Positions 42,713-50,094 of a stretch of 64,000 bases of DNA are shown here, piece by piece. Positions within the stretch are counted from its first letter, which is position 1, and each line of letters begins with the position of its first letter. The translations under genes were made by a program, and so were the position numbers. The notes under the pieces were generated by a model. The model searched no databases, had not been told where the DNA came from, and worked only from the letters and a program-made list of their open reading frames with translations. The DNA is from Paenibacillus methanolicus (GTDB lineage Bacteria; Bacillota; Bacilli; Paenibacillales; Paenibacillaceae): positions 434,001 to 498,000 of the forward strand of contig NZ_VNHS01000005.1 of NCBI RefSeq assembly GCF_008124765.1. Direction: 5' to 3'.

Positions 42713-43084
42713 ATGACGCAGGCAAGCTGGCGCAAAGCCGTGCCTTATACATGGACCGCGGTCACGCTGCTCGGCATGTTGACGCTGCTGCTCGCTCCCG
42801 CGCTAACCGGCCATCCGCACCGGGTGGAGGTGGGCGGAGCGCGGATGGGATCCGAGCAGGGCGTGCATGCCGCGGGAGCGGCCAAGCCCGTAAGCGACCC
42901 GAAGGTTGTCCCTCTCGCGCTGGGCGGGTTATGGCTGGCGGCTTCGATTTATCGAACGCGAAGGCCGTTCGCGCAGCTAGGACGCACCGGCAGCGACGCC
43001 ATCGCGATTTTATTGCGTCACCGGCTGCTCGCGCCGATCCAGATGACGAGCGTGTTCGTGGCCATCCTCGTGGTTCTTCGTTGA
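42713..43084 (+). CDS. Hypothetical membrane protein upstream of secDF
   Basis: This 123-residue protein has three hydrophobic segments (about 12-32, 66-82 and 105-122) and a polar loop (RVEVGGARMGSEQGVHAAGAAKPVSD) that is probably extracytoplasmic. AAAGGAGG precedes the ATG at 42713; upstream frame is not coding. It ends 33 bp before secDF in the same direction and is probably cotranscribed. I do not recognise a family. Confidence 0.62.
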   Translation: MTQASWRKAVPYTWTAVTLLGMLTLLLAPALTGHPHRVEVGGARMGSEQGVHAAGAAKPVSDPKVVPLALGGLWLAASIYRTRRPFAQLGRTGSDAIAILLRHRLLAPIQMTSVFVAILVVLR

Positions 43085-43117
43085 AGATAGAAGCTAACTA
43101 ACGAAGGGATGTTAACG

Positions 43118-45292
43118 ATGAGAGGAAGTAGAATAGCAGGTTTTCTGCTGACGGCGCTCATTTCGCTGGCCGTCGTGTTCACGACAAGCCCGACGATATT
43201 GAACGGCATCAAATTAGGTTTGGACCTTAAAGGCGGCTTCGAGATTTTGTACGAAGCGCAGCCGATCGAAGAAGGCGGCACGGTGACGAAGGAAGCCCTT
43301 CAGCAGACCGCCAAGAGTTTGGCCAAACGCGCCGATTCCTTCGGCGTGACGGAACCCGAGGTGACGACCGAGGGCACGAACCGCATCCGCGCGCGAATCG
43401 CGGGCGTCCAGGACGAGGAAACCGTCCGGGAGATGATGAAGAAGCCGGCGGAGCTGACCTTCCGCGGGCCGGACGGCAAGAAGGAGCTGCTCGGCAGCGA
43501 TTTCGTCGAAGGCGCGGCGGAAGTGGCCTTGGACGATATGAACCAGCCGATGATCCTCATCGAAGTGAAGGATAAGGATAAGCTTCGCGAAGTATCTCAG
43601 CGGTTGCTCGGACAGGAACTGTCGATCTATTTAGACGACCGTATGCTCTCCAATCCAGTCGTCCAGGACATCCTCAGCGCGGGAAGCGCCACGATCAGCG
43701 GCAACTACACGATGACCGAAGCGAAAGAACTGGCGGACATCATCAACATGGGCGCGCTGCCGCTCAAGCTGACCGAGAAATACACGCAGTCCGTCGGCGC
43801 GAGCCTCGGGCAGCAATCGCTGGAGCAGACGCTGCTGGCCGGCGTGATCGCCACCGTATTCATCCTGCTGTTCATGCTGTTCGTGTACCGCGTGCCGGGC
43901 TTCATTGCCTGTATCACGCTGATCATCTATAACTGGGGCCTGCTCGTTCTGTACTACTGGATGCAGGCGACGCTGACGCTGCCGGGCATCGCGGCGTTCG
44001 TGCTCGGCATCGGCATGGCGGTCGACGCGAATATCATTACCGCCGAGCGGATTCGCGAAGAGATGCGCACCGGCAAGAGTCTCTTATCGGCGATGAAAGC
44101 CGGCTCGAAGAGCTCGTTCCGCACCATTCTCGACGCGAACGTCACGACGATCGTCGCCGCTGGCGTCCTGTATTTCGTCGGTACCGGGGCGATTCAAGGC
44201 TTCGCGTTGACGCTCATTCTCAGCAACATTCTAAGCATGGCGACTAACGTCTATCTGTCGCGTTTCCTGCTGAAGCTGTTCATCGGCACCGGCTGGCTGA
44301 GCAAGAGCAAATACTACGGCGTCAAGCCGTCCGACATCCAGAAGCTCTCGGCCAAGTCGGGTTATGAAGATGGTTACTATCGCATTTTCAATTTCACCAA
44401 GCTCCGCAATGTGTTCTTCGCGATCTCCGGCGGAATTACCGTGCTGGGTCTCGTATTCCTGCTCGTGTTCAACTTGAACTACGGCGTCGACTTCAAGGCG
44501 GGCACGAGTCTCGACATGGTCGTCGGCAAGTCCGTCACCAAGGCCGATGCCGAAGCGTTGTTCGAGCAAGCGGGCATTATGCCCGAGACGCTCACCGTAG
44601 GCGGCGAAGGCAGCGAGCGCGTAACCGCCCGGTTCGATCGGGTGCTCGATTCCGATAAGGGCGAAGTGAAGGCGATCAAAGCGCTGTTCGTCGAGAAATA
44701 CGGCGACGGCGTCTCGATCGAGGAGAACACCGTCGACCCGGGCATCGCGCGGGAGCTGGCGGTGAAGGCGATCTACGCGATTTTGTTCGCGAGCATCGGC
44801 ATTATCATTCTGGTCAGCATCCGGTTCGAATGGCGGTTCGCGGTGGCGGGCATCGTGGCGCTGTTCCACGACGTGTTCGTCGTCGTCAGCATTTTCTCGA
44901 TCTTCCGGCTCGAGGTCAACCTGACATTCATTGCCGCGATTTTGACGATCATCGGCTATTCGATCAACGATACGATCGTCATTTTCGACCGGATCCGCGA
45001 GAATTTGCGCTTTGCCAAAATCCGTACGTTCGACGATCTGGCCAGACTCGTCAACGTGAGTATTTCACAGACGCTGACGCGTTCGATCAATACCGGCCTG
45101 ACCGTGCTGGTCGCCTCGTTCATCCTGATGTTGTTCGGCAGCAAGTCCATCGCGCTGTTCTCGATGGCGATGACGCTCGGCCTTGCCGTGGGCATGTATT
45201 CGTCGATCTACATCGCGGCGCAAGTATGGCTGCTGCTGAAGAAGAACTCGATCGGCCGCAAGCCGGCGGAAGAGAGCAAACCGCAAGAATAA
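43118..45292 (+). CDS. secDF: Fused protein translocase subunit SecDF
   Basis: This 724-residue protein is the natural SecD-SecF fusion seen in Bacillus relatives. The SecD half has LGLDLKGGFEILYEA near the start, the D-rich periplasmic-type domains and GIGMAVDANIITAERIREE. The SecF half begins near residue 430 (LVFNLNYGVDFKAGTS) and has TIIGYSINDTIVIFDRIREN. Twelve membrane spans are expected. It uses the proton gradient to help pull secreted proteins through SecYEG. I use the ATG at 43118, nine bases after GAAGGG, rather than 43109, which touches that site. Clear terminator downstream. Confidence 0.95.
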   Translation: MRGSRIAGFLLTALISLAVVFTTSPTILNGIKLGLDLKGGFEILYEAQPIEEGGTVTKEALQQTAKSLAKRADSFGVTEPEVTTEGTNRIRARIAGVQDEETVREMMKKPAELTFRGPDGKKELLGSDFVEGAAEVALDDMNQPMILIEVKDKDKLREVSQRLLGQELSIYLDDRMLSNPVVQDILSAGSATISGNYTMTEAKELADIINMGALPLKLTEKYTQSVGASLGQQSLEQTLLAGVIATVFILLFMLFVYRVPGFIACITLIIYNWGLLVLYYWMQATLTLPGIAAFVLGIGMAVDANIITAERIREEMRTGKSLLSAMKAGSKSSFRTILDANVTTIVAAGVLYFVGTGAIQGFALTLILSNILSMATNVYLSRFLLKLFIGTGWLSKSKYYGVKPSDIQKLSAKSGYEDGYYRIFNFTKLRNVFFAISGGITVLGLVFLLVFNLNYGVDFKAGTSLDMVVGKSVTKADAEALFEQAGIMPETLTVGGEGSERVTARFDRVLDSDKGEVKAIKALFVEKYGDGVSIEENTVDPGIARELAVKAIYAILFASIGIIILVSIRFEWRFAVAGIVALFHDVFVVVSIFSIFRLEVNLTFIAAILTIIGYSINDTIVIFDRIRENLRFAKIRTFDDLARLVNVSISQTLTRSINTGLTVLVASFILMLFGSKSIALFSMAMTLGLAVGMYSSIYIAAQVWLLLKKNSIGRKPAEESKPQE

Positions 45293-45298
45293 AGCTGG

Positions 45299-45335
45299 AG
45301 AGGTCTTCCATATCCGTGGAAGGCCTCTTTCTTTT
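45299..45335 (+). terminator. Terminator after secDF
   Basis: GAGAGGTCTTCCA and TGGAAGGCCTCTTTC pair with one mismatch, then a T-rich run. Confidence 0.85.
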
Positions 45336-45424
45336 CCCAAGGTGCTATAATATACGAGTTGAATGAACTTATATAGAGCTGTTCCGCAATGCTAGCCGTT
45401 CCGGATAGAAGGGAGATTCGTAAT

Positions 45425-46513
45425 ATGTACTCATCGAATACGCATTCATTAGCATCCGTTTTTCAACAAGCGGAATATAAGCTCGGCGGCCACGGCCCCC
45501 GCAATATGGACATTCTGAAGGAAGCCTTCGCATCGGTGGACGGCGAGACCGACGCCGATATGTACGGACAAGGCAAAGTGATCGGCGACTTGGAACGCAA
45601 GATGGCCGGTTACCTGGGCAAACCATCGGCGGTCTTCTTCCCGAGCGGCACGATGGCCCAGCAGATCGCGCTCCGCATTTGGAGCGACCGTAAATCGTCC
45701 AAGCGGGTCGCCTATCATCCGCTGAGCCATCTCGAGATTCACGAGCAGCGGGGCTTGCACGAACTGCACGGACTTGAACCGGTCTTGCTGGCGGACGCGG
45801 ACCGGCTCATCCGGCTGGACGACGTGACCGGCATGCCGGAGGACGTCGCCTGTCTGCTGTTGGAGCTGCCGCAGCGAGAGATCGGCGGGCAGTTGCCGGC
45901 GTACGAGGAGCTGGAGGCGATCGCCGTCCACTGCCGGGATCGCGGCATCAAGCTTCATCTCGACGGCGCGAGATTATTCGAGGTCCTCCCTTATTACGGG
46001 AAGACCGCAGCCGAAATTTGCGCGTTGTTCGACAGCGTCTATATCTCGTTCTACAAAGGGATCGGCGGCATCGCGGGCGCGATTTTGGCGGGAGAGTCCG
46101 ATTTTTCCGAGGAGTCGGCCGTGTGGAAAAGAAGACATGGCGGGGATTTGATCAGCTTGTATCCGTACATCGTTACCGCGGACTATTACTTCGATCGGCG
46201 CGTGGACAAGATGGCCCATTATTGGGCCGGCGCGGAGAAGGCGGCTCGCCTGTTCAATGCCTGTCGGCGCGTCGTCACGGTGCCCGAGGTGCCGGTCACG
46301 AATATGTTCCACGTTCACATCGCGCTGCCGCCGGAGCAGGTGGAAGACGCGCTCGTCTCAGTCGCGCGAGCGAGCGGCGTCGGGCTATCTAGTTATGTGA
46401 AGCCGAGAGGCGAAGGCAGCTGTTTTGAGCTCAGTATCGGCGACCGACTGGACTTGATTCCGGAGGAGAAGCTGGAGCAGGCGTTCAAGCTGTTGGACGA
46501 GACGCTCGGCTAG
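45425..46513 (+). CDS. PLP-dependent threonine aldolase/beta-eliminating lyase family enzyme
   Basis: This 362-residue protein has the fold type I layout of low-specificity threonine aldolases. It shows SGTMAQQIALR near residue 75, the PLP-ring Asp in KLHLDGARLFE and the Schiff-base Lys in SFYKGIGGIAGA. Family members split L-threonine or allo-threonine to glycine and acetaldehyde, or act on other beta-hydroxy amino acids. The start is the ATG at 45425 after GAAGGGAG. It is monocistronic between two terminators. Confidence 0.87.
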   Translation: MYSSNTHSLASVFQQAEYKLGGHGPRNMDILKEAFASVDGETDADMYGQGKVIGDLERKMAGYLGKPSAVFFPSGTMAQQIALRIWSDRKSSKRVAYHPLSHLEIHEQRGLHELHGLEPVLLADADRLIRLDDVTGMPEDVACLLLELPQREIGGQLPAYEELEAIAVHCRDRGIKLHLDGARLFEVLPYYGKTAAEICALFDSVYISFYKGIGGIAGAILAGESDFSEESAVWKRRHGGDLISLYPYIVTADYYFDRRVDKMAHYWAGAEKAARLFNACRRVVTVPEVPVTNMFHVHIALPPEQVEDALVSVARASGVGLSSYVKPRGEGSCFELSIGDRLDLIPEEKLEQAFKLLDETLG

Positions 46514-46572
46514 GCGGTCCGGAGACAGCTCGTTATCCAGCCCAACCTCAACCGAACCATTCAGACGTAGCA

Positions 46573-46612
46573 AGAACAAAGGGCTTCCCCGCGCGGGTAA
46601 GCCCTTTGTTCT
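46573..46612. terminator. Terminator after the aldolase gene
   Basis: AGAACAAAGGGCTT and AAGCCCTTTGTTCT form a 14-bp stem with a GC-rich loop, then ATTT. Confidence 0.88.
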
Positions 46613-47046
46613 ATTTAGGAAGATCTGTGTGTCACGTAAAGCGTGTCCGCAAAAGCGGACGAAAGCGAAGGTCAGCACGGAGCCGCATCAAACGTATACG
46701 CCTACAGGATACCACCCCAAGGCATAACGTCACGAACGCAGCTCGAAGCACACATCGAAGACGGCCGCGCCCCTAGTCACGCTAATGAGCAGAGTCCAGA
46801 GGATGCTAATCCTCTGGTTCTCTTCGGCGGAGGGCAATGCTGTCAGGTTAAGGAAAAACGGCTGGTGAAGCCAGCCGATGCTATAGTAGATCGGCTTACG
46901 CACATACATATGTCTTAGGACGAACTTCAACACCCACGGAAGCTTTGTCCGGCAGGACAAAAGCGTGCCCCGCTCAGGCCCAATCGCCGACCGCGAACAA
47001 GCGCGCCAGCACGAAAAGGGTGTCCAGAGGGCGAAGCCCTTTTTAT
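46613..47046 (+). ncRNA. Hairpin-rich gap, possible structured RNA (unassigned)
   Basis: No convincing ORF fills this 430-bp gap, and its base composition is less GC-rich than the neighbours. It holds a series of perfect hairpins: GTCCGC/GCGGAC near 46645, CCAGAGGAT-GCTA-ATCCTCTGG near 46797-46818, CGGCTGG/CCAGCCG near 46860 and GCTTTGTCC/GGACAAAAGC near 46945. It ends in AGGGC-GAA-GCCCTTTTT (about 47030-47044), a terminator that could close a plus-strand RNA or, read the other way, the thioredoxin mRNA. I found no RNase P, tmRNA, 6S, SRP or group II intron signature. Strand and function are open. Confidence 0.35.
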
Positions 47047-47048
47047 CC

Positions 47049-47366
47049 TCAGCTATATTTGTCCAGCGTCTGGCGGTACGCCGCCTTCGGACGCAGCCCG
47101 ACCAGCTTATCCATCGGGGTGCCGTCCTTGTAGACGACGACAGTCGGCATGCTCATGACGCCGGCGGCAGAAGCCGCGTCCGGCAGCTCGTCGCAATCCA
47201 CTTTCACGATGGTCGCGGCGCCGCCCAAGTCGCGGTCCAGCTCCTCCAGGATCGGCAGCAGCACTTTGCACGGCGGGCACCAGGCCGCGCCGTAATCGAC
47301 GAGCACCAGTCCTTCCTGCACGATGTTTTTCAGCTCGTCATGACTGGCTGCGCTTCGGATCGTCAT
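47049..47366 (-). CDS. Thioredoxin family protein
   Basis: The 105-residue protein is a single thioredoxin domain with active site W-C-P-P-C (Cys30, Cys33) in place of the common WCGPC, followed by the cis-proline motif SMPTVVVYK. It would reduce or exchange disulfides in the cytoplasm. The Pro in the active site shifts redox potential in other thioredoxin-fold proteins. I start at the ATG at 47366, ten bases after AGGAG, inside the end of the upstream MerR gene; the GTG at 47375 is too close to that site. The overlap means translational coupling with the regulator. Confidence 0.9.
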   Translation of the reverse strand: MTIRSAASHDELKNIVQEGLVLVDYGAAWCPPCKVLLPILEELDRDLGGAATIVKVDCDELPDAASAAGVMSMPTVVVYKDGTPMDKLVGLRPKAAYRQTLDKYS

Positions 47367-47745
47367 TGGCTCCACACTCCTCGCATATTGTTCGGTTTTG
47401 TTCGGCGGTCAAAGCCGTCATCCGGTCGACGAGATTCGTCCGGATTTGGTTGAGCTGCACGATTTGCCGCTCGATTTCGGCCAGCTTCCGCTCGTAGACG
47501 GGCATGACCTCGGCGCAGAACGCCTCCTTGTTCTGGATGACGCAGGTAAGGAAGCCCGCGATCTGCTCCGTCGTCAGTCCCAAATTCAAGTAAAGCTTGA
47601 TCGCTTCGACGGTTTCGACCGTAAGCGGCGAATACGTCCGGTATCCGTTGGCCTGGCGGATCGACGCGATGAGACCTTGTTGTTCATAGTAACGGAGCGA
47701 GCGGATGCTTACGCCCGTCGCCTCCGATAGTTGACCGATTTTCAT
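47338..47745 (-). CDS. MerR family regulator with four cysteines
   Basis: This 135-residue MerR protein has the winged helix (1-70; MKIGQLSEATGVSIRSLRYYE) and a long dimerisation helix (about 78-115). Cys68, Cys77 and the C-terminal pair Cys121 and Cys124 (CEEC) could bind a metal or form a redox switch, much as in SoxR- or CueR-like members, though the spacing matches neither. It is the first gene of an operon with thioredoxin. Its promoter has a 20-bp spacer with a central perfect dyad, so it probably regulates itself and thioredoxin together. Confidence 0.88.
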   Translation of the reverse strand: MKIGQLSEATGVSIRSLRYYEQQGLIASIRQANGYRTYSPLTVETVEAIKLYLNLGLTTEQIAGFLTCVIQNKEAFCAEVMPVYERKLAEIERQIVQLNQIRTNLVDRMTALTAEQNRTICEECGANDDPKRSQS

Positions 47746-47787
47746 GTCGTCCTCCCGGGAATGTCGATGGAAACGGGTACATCGTTA

Positions 47788-47819
47788 GTATAAAGGCTGA
47801 CATCAGTGTCAGGGTCAAG
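47788..47819 (-). promoter_or_regulatory. MerR-type promoter of the MerR-thioredoxin operon
   Basis: On the minus strand TTGACC (47819 to 47814), 20-bp spacer, TATACT (47793 to 47788). The spacer contains the perfect dyad CTGACA-CTGA-TGTCAG (47813 to 47798). Overlong spacer plus central dyad is the classic MerR activation layout. Confidence 0.8.
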
Positions 47820-47852
47820 CGGAAATTTATTTTTCCATTTTACCGGAAATCG

Positions 47853-47880
47853 GGAACTTCTTCATCGCTTTCGTTGTCTA
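47853..47880 (+). promoter_or_regulatory. ECF-type promoter of the sigma gene at 47900
   Basis: GGAAC (47853-47857), about 17-bp spacer, TGTCTA (47875-47880). ECF promoters in Bacillales have an AAC -35 and CGTC -10, so this differs by one base in the -10. Position 20 bp before the sigma gene suggests autoregulation. Confidence 0.45.
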
Positions 47881-47899
47881 ATGGCTTGGAGGTGAGGAG

Positions 47900-48448
47900 A
47901 TGGAGGAAGCGCACTGGAAACATTTGAGCGCGATGAGCGACGAATTGTTCCGAGAGCTGATGGAGAAATACGGGCAGGACGTATGGAACGTGGCCTTCGT
48001 GCTGACGAAGAGCCGCGACCTGGCGGACGATATCGCGCAAGACGTGTTTCTGAGCGCCTACCGCAACATTGACCGTTTCCGCGGCGAGTCTTCGATCAAG
48101 ACATGGCTGCTTACGATAGCGCGGAACACCGCGATCAATTACAGGCGTACCGCATTCTTTCGCAAAGTTTCGCTTATGCCATGGATCGATAACAAGGGCT
48201 CGAATCCGTCGGCCGAGCGGCTGGTCATGGAACGGACGGCGATCTCGGACCTTTGGCAGGCGGTCATGAAGCTGCCGGTCAAGTTTCGCGAAGTGCTGCT
48301 GCTGCACGTCAAATACGAAATGCCGCTGAAGGATATCGCGAAGCTGCTGGACGTCTCCGAAGGCACGGTCAAATCCCGGCTGTCGCGGGCCAGGCAGAAA
48401 GTCGCGGTCTATTGGAAGGAGGCGGGCGCGTCCTATGAACGAGTATAA
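47900..48448 (+). CDS. ECF-type RNA polymerase sigma factor
   Basis: The 182-residue protein has sigma region 2 (about 15-85; DELFRELMEKYGQDVWNVAF, DLADDIAQDVFLSAYRNIDRF) and region 4 (about 115-170; LPVKFREVLLLHVKYEMPLK, VSEGTVKSRLSRARQ). It fits the SigW/SigY-like ECF group. TTGGAGGTGAGG precedes the ATG. It overlaps the next gene by 14 bp, which encodes a single-span membrane protein likely to be its anti-sigma factor. An ECF-type promoter sequence lies just upstream. Confidence 0.92.
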   Translation: MEEAHWKHLSAMSDELFRELMEKYGQDVWNVAFVLTKSRDLADDIAQDVFLSAYRNIDRFRGESSIKTWLLTIARNTAINYRRTAFFRKVSLMPWIDNKGSNPSAERLVMERTAISDLWQAVMKLPVKFREVLLLHVKYEMPLKDIAKLLDVSEGTVKSRLSRARQKVAVYWKEAGASYERV

Positions 48449-49604
48449 TGCCGATTGGGAAAAGCTGTTGAAGGCTACGGAGCCTGCCGGGCAAAGAACC
48501 TTTACGACCCGGCACATGCTGCGGATCGAGCGGGAGGCCAAAGGAATGAACGAGAAGCGAAGCAACGGCAGTAAAGGGAGGATGGCGGCCGTCTTGGCTG
48601 GCGCGTTGGCGTTGATCGTGCTGGTAACGGGGATACTGCCCGCGGGGCCGTATACGGGTTGGTTGAGAAACGATCAGAGCCGTACGGCGGGGCAGCCGAA
48701 TGACGGGCAGCGGCCGAATACGAACGAAGCGAGCGTGCCGCATGAGGAGAGAACCCCCGACGAGCAATCTACGCCGGATGACCCGAAGAAGGCGATTGAG
48801 CCGCAACCTCCTGCGCAGTCCGAGCCGTTGATCGGATTGCTTCGCGAGCAGCTGCCGTTCGATATCGACCGTCAGGAAGGCGTCAGCGTACATCGGCCGG
48901 ACGGAGGCGAGGACATCGAGCTAAGCGTCATGGAGCAATCGTATTTGATGCAGACGCTGTATGGATTGGATTTCGAGAAAGCCAAGGCGCCGGCGTCGGA
49001 TGAACGCCAAGACGTTTATTTCCGCATCCGAGACGGCGGCAGCGTGTACGAGATCCCCTACGAAGCGGCGACCAATACGATTCTGTGGAAAGGACAGCCG
49101 TTCTACGCGAACGAGAACACGCTGCTGCTGATGCATCGGCTGCTCGAGCCGGAATCGAAGCTCGCGGAGATCGCGGCTTTCCGGGATGAACAACAGCTGG
49201 CATCGGATCGGAGCGAGGTCGTATCGAACGACGAAAGCTACGATGCGGACCTGCTGCAGGTCGACGGCAAGCTGTTTCCCGAATGGGAGACCGAAGCAGC
49301 CAAGCTGACGCCGAAAGAAGAGATCGGGTATTTCGACGATACGTTCGGGGAAGCAAGAAAAGTCGTCATATACGAAGAGGGCGTTATTGCGATGAGTCTC
49401 AGCTACTTTTTCGTCGATGATCGGTATCGAACGGACAGCGGCGTAGGCCTCGGGTCGACCGAAGCGGAGCTGCTCGAGAACATCGGGGAGCCGAATTCGA
49501 AGTCGGCCGTCGTCTGGAGCTACCGCTGGGGAGACTACTTGCGGGTGCATTTCTATATAAAAGACGGCAAAGTCGCGTTGATGTACCTGACGCAGCCCAT
49601 GTAA
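48435..49604 (+). CDS. Putative anti-sigma factor, single membrane span
   Basis: This 389-residue protein has a short cytoplasmic N terminus (about 1-48), one membrane span (MAAVLAGALALIVLVTGILPAG, about 50-71), a Pro/Glu-rich linker (about 75-125) and a ~260-residue extracytoplasmic domain. The outer domain has a DUF4309-like end (GVGLGSTEAELLENIGEPNS, KVALMYLTQP). No zinc motif is seen in the cytoplasmic part. Overlap with the sigma gene and topology make an anti-sigma role likely; the outer domain would sense the signal. Confidence 0.75.
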   Translation: MNEYNADWEKLLKATEPAGQRTFTTRHMLRIEREAKGMNEKRSNGSKGRMAAVLAGALALIVLVTGILPAGPYTGWLRNDQSRTAGQPNDGQRPNTNEASVPHEERTPDEQSTPDDPKKAIEPQPPAQSEPLIGLLREQLPFDIDRQEGVSVHRPDGGEDIELSVMEQSYLMQTLYGLDFEKAKAPASDERQDVYFRIRDGGSVYEIPYEAATNTILWKGQPFYANENTLLLMHRLLEPESKLAEIAAFRDEQQLASDRSEVVSNDESYDADLLQVDGKLFPEWETEAAKLTPKEEIGYFDDTFGEARKVVIYEEGVIAMSLSYFFVDDRYRTDSGVGLGSTEAELLENIGEPNSKSAVVWSYRWGDYLRVHFYIKDGKVALMYLTQPM

Positions 49605-49628
49605 AGCCGCGCAGATAAAGCACGAGCC

Positions 49629-49676
49629 GAGAGGTCTTGTTGCATCGCTTCTTGAAGCGGGATGCAAGGCCTCTTC
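49629..49676 (+). terminator. Terminator-like hairpin after the sigma operon
   Basis: GAGAGGTCTTG with TGCATC pairs with GATGCAAGGCCTCTTC (about 16 bp, one bulge). The T-run is poor. Confidence 0.6.
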
Positions 49677-49723
49677 GGCGTTGAATTCGCCTGCCGGAAT
49701 CCATTCCTTCCCTTCCCGGAAGC

Positions 49724-49754
49724 AAAGAAAAAGCACCTGTCTTAGACAGCTGCT
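49724..49754 (-). terminator. Terminator of the Fur-controlled small transcript
   Basis: Minus strand: AGCAGCTGTC-TAA-GACAGGTGCT (9 of 10 pairs) followed by TTTTCTTT. It lies seven bases after the stop of the 33-codon gene. Confidence 0.8.
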
Positions 49755-49760
49755 TCGCGT

Positions 49761-49862
49761 TTAGACGGCTTCCGGTTTCGATCCGCCCTGGTGGGATTCC
49801 TCGCGCGGGTGCGCGATGTCGTCCGGTTGGTCGAACGGTACTCGATCCTCTTCATAGTACAT
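49761..49862 (-). CDS. 33-residue acidic protein under Fur-box promoter
   Basis: The ORF runs from ATG 49862 to TAA 49761 and starts MYYEEDRVPF. It is hydrophilic and acidic with no Cys, signal or membrane segment. GGAGGTGAG lies seven bases before the ATG, one of the best ribosome sites in the window, which argues that it is translated. A promoter with two Fur boxes lies about 110 bp upstream and a strong terminator directly follows, giving an mRNA of about 244 nt. In B. subtilis, Fur controls small proteins (FbpA, FbpB, FbpC) and the sRNA FsrA of the iron-sparing response. This gene has the same layout, but I see no sequence match. Function is inferred only. Confidence 0.72.
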   Translation of the reverse strand: MYYEEDRVPFDQPDDIAHPREESHQGGSKPEAV

Positions 49863-49973
49863 GCCTCTCACCTCCATGCTGCTTATTGTAAGGGGACTGC
49901 GTTAACGCTTGGTTATCGATATGTTCAAATTGCGTAAAGATGTTGGCTTAAGTGCGCGCCATCCTTGATTGTC

Positions 49974-50017
49974 ATTATAAATGAGATTCATTATCAATCC
50001 AATGAGAATAATTATCA
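49974..50017 (-). promoter_or_regulatory. Fur-regulated promoter with tandem Fur boxes
   Basis: On the minus strand TTGGAT (50002 to 49997), 17-bp spacer, TATAAT (49979 to 49974). TGAGAATAATTATCA (50003-50017) matches the 7-1-7 Fur box TGATAATNATTATCA at 13 of 14 fixed positions. TGAGATTCATTATCA (49982-49996) matches at 12 of 14. The boxes are 21 bp apart, two helical turns, one abutting the -35 and one filling the spacer. Confidence 0.78.
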
Positions 50018-50045
50018 ATTAATGCAATTGTACAAGAACAAATAA

Positions 50046-50077
50046 ACCACGGCCCCCGTCTTGGCGGAAGCCGTGGT
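50046..50077 (-). terminator. Terminator of the asparaginase gene
   Basis: ACCACGGC and GCCGTGGT form an 8-bp stem; on the minus strand TTTATTTG follows. Confidence 0.85.
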
Positions 50078-50094
50078 CTTCGACTAGAGGTACG

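Noticed and set aside
46690..46735. T-box antiterminator-like GGGGTGGTATCC on the minus strand
   Set aside because: It is not followed by the CGCG of the T-box bulge, and no specifier stem or downstream biosynthetic gene is in place.
46643..46918. 91-codon plus-strand frame in the hairpin-rich gap
   Set aside because: No ribosome binding site, composition unlike neighbouring genes, and it crosses several perfect hairpins.
46613..47046. RNase P RNA, tmRNA, 6S RNA, SRP RNA or group II intron
   Set aside because: None of the conserved cores (GAGGAAAGTCC, tmRNA tag/T-loop, GGAAGGAAGCA, intron domain V) is present on either strand.
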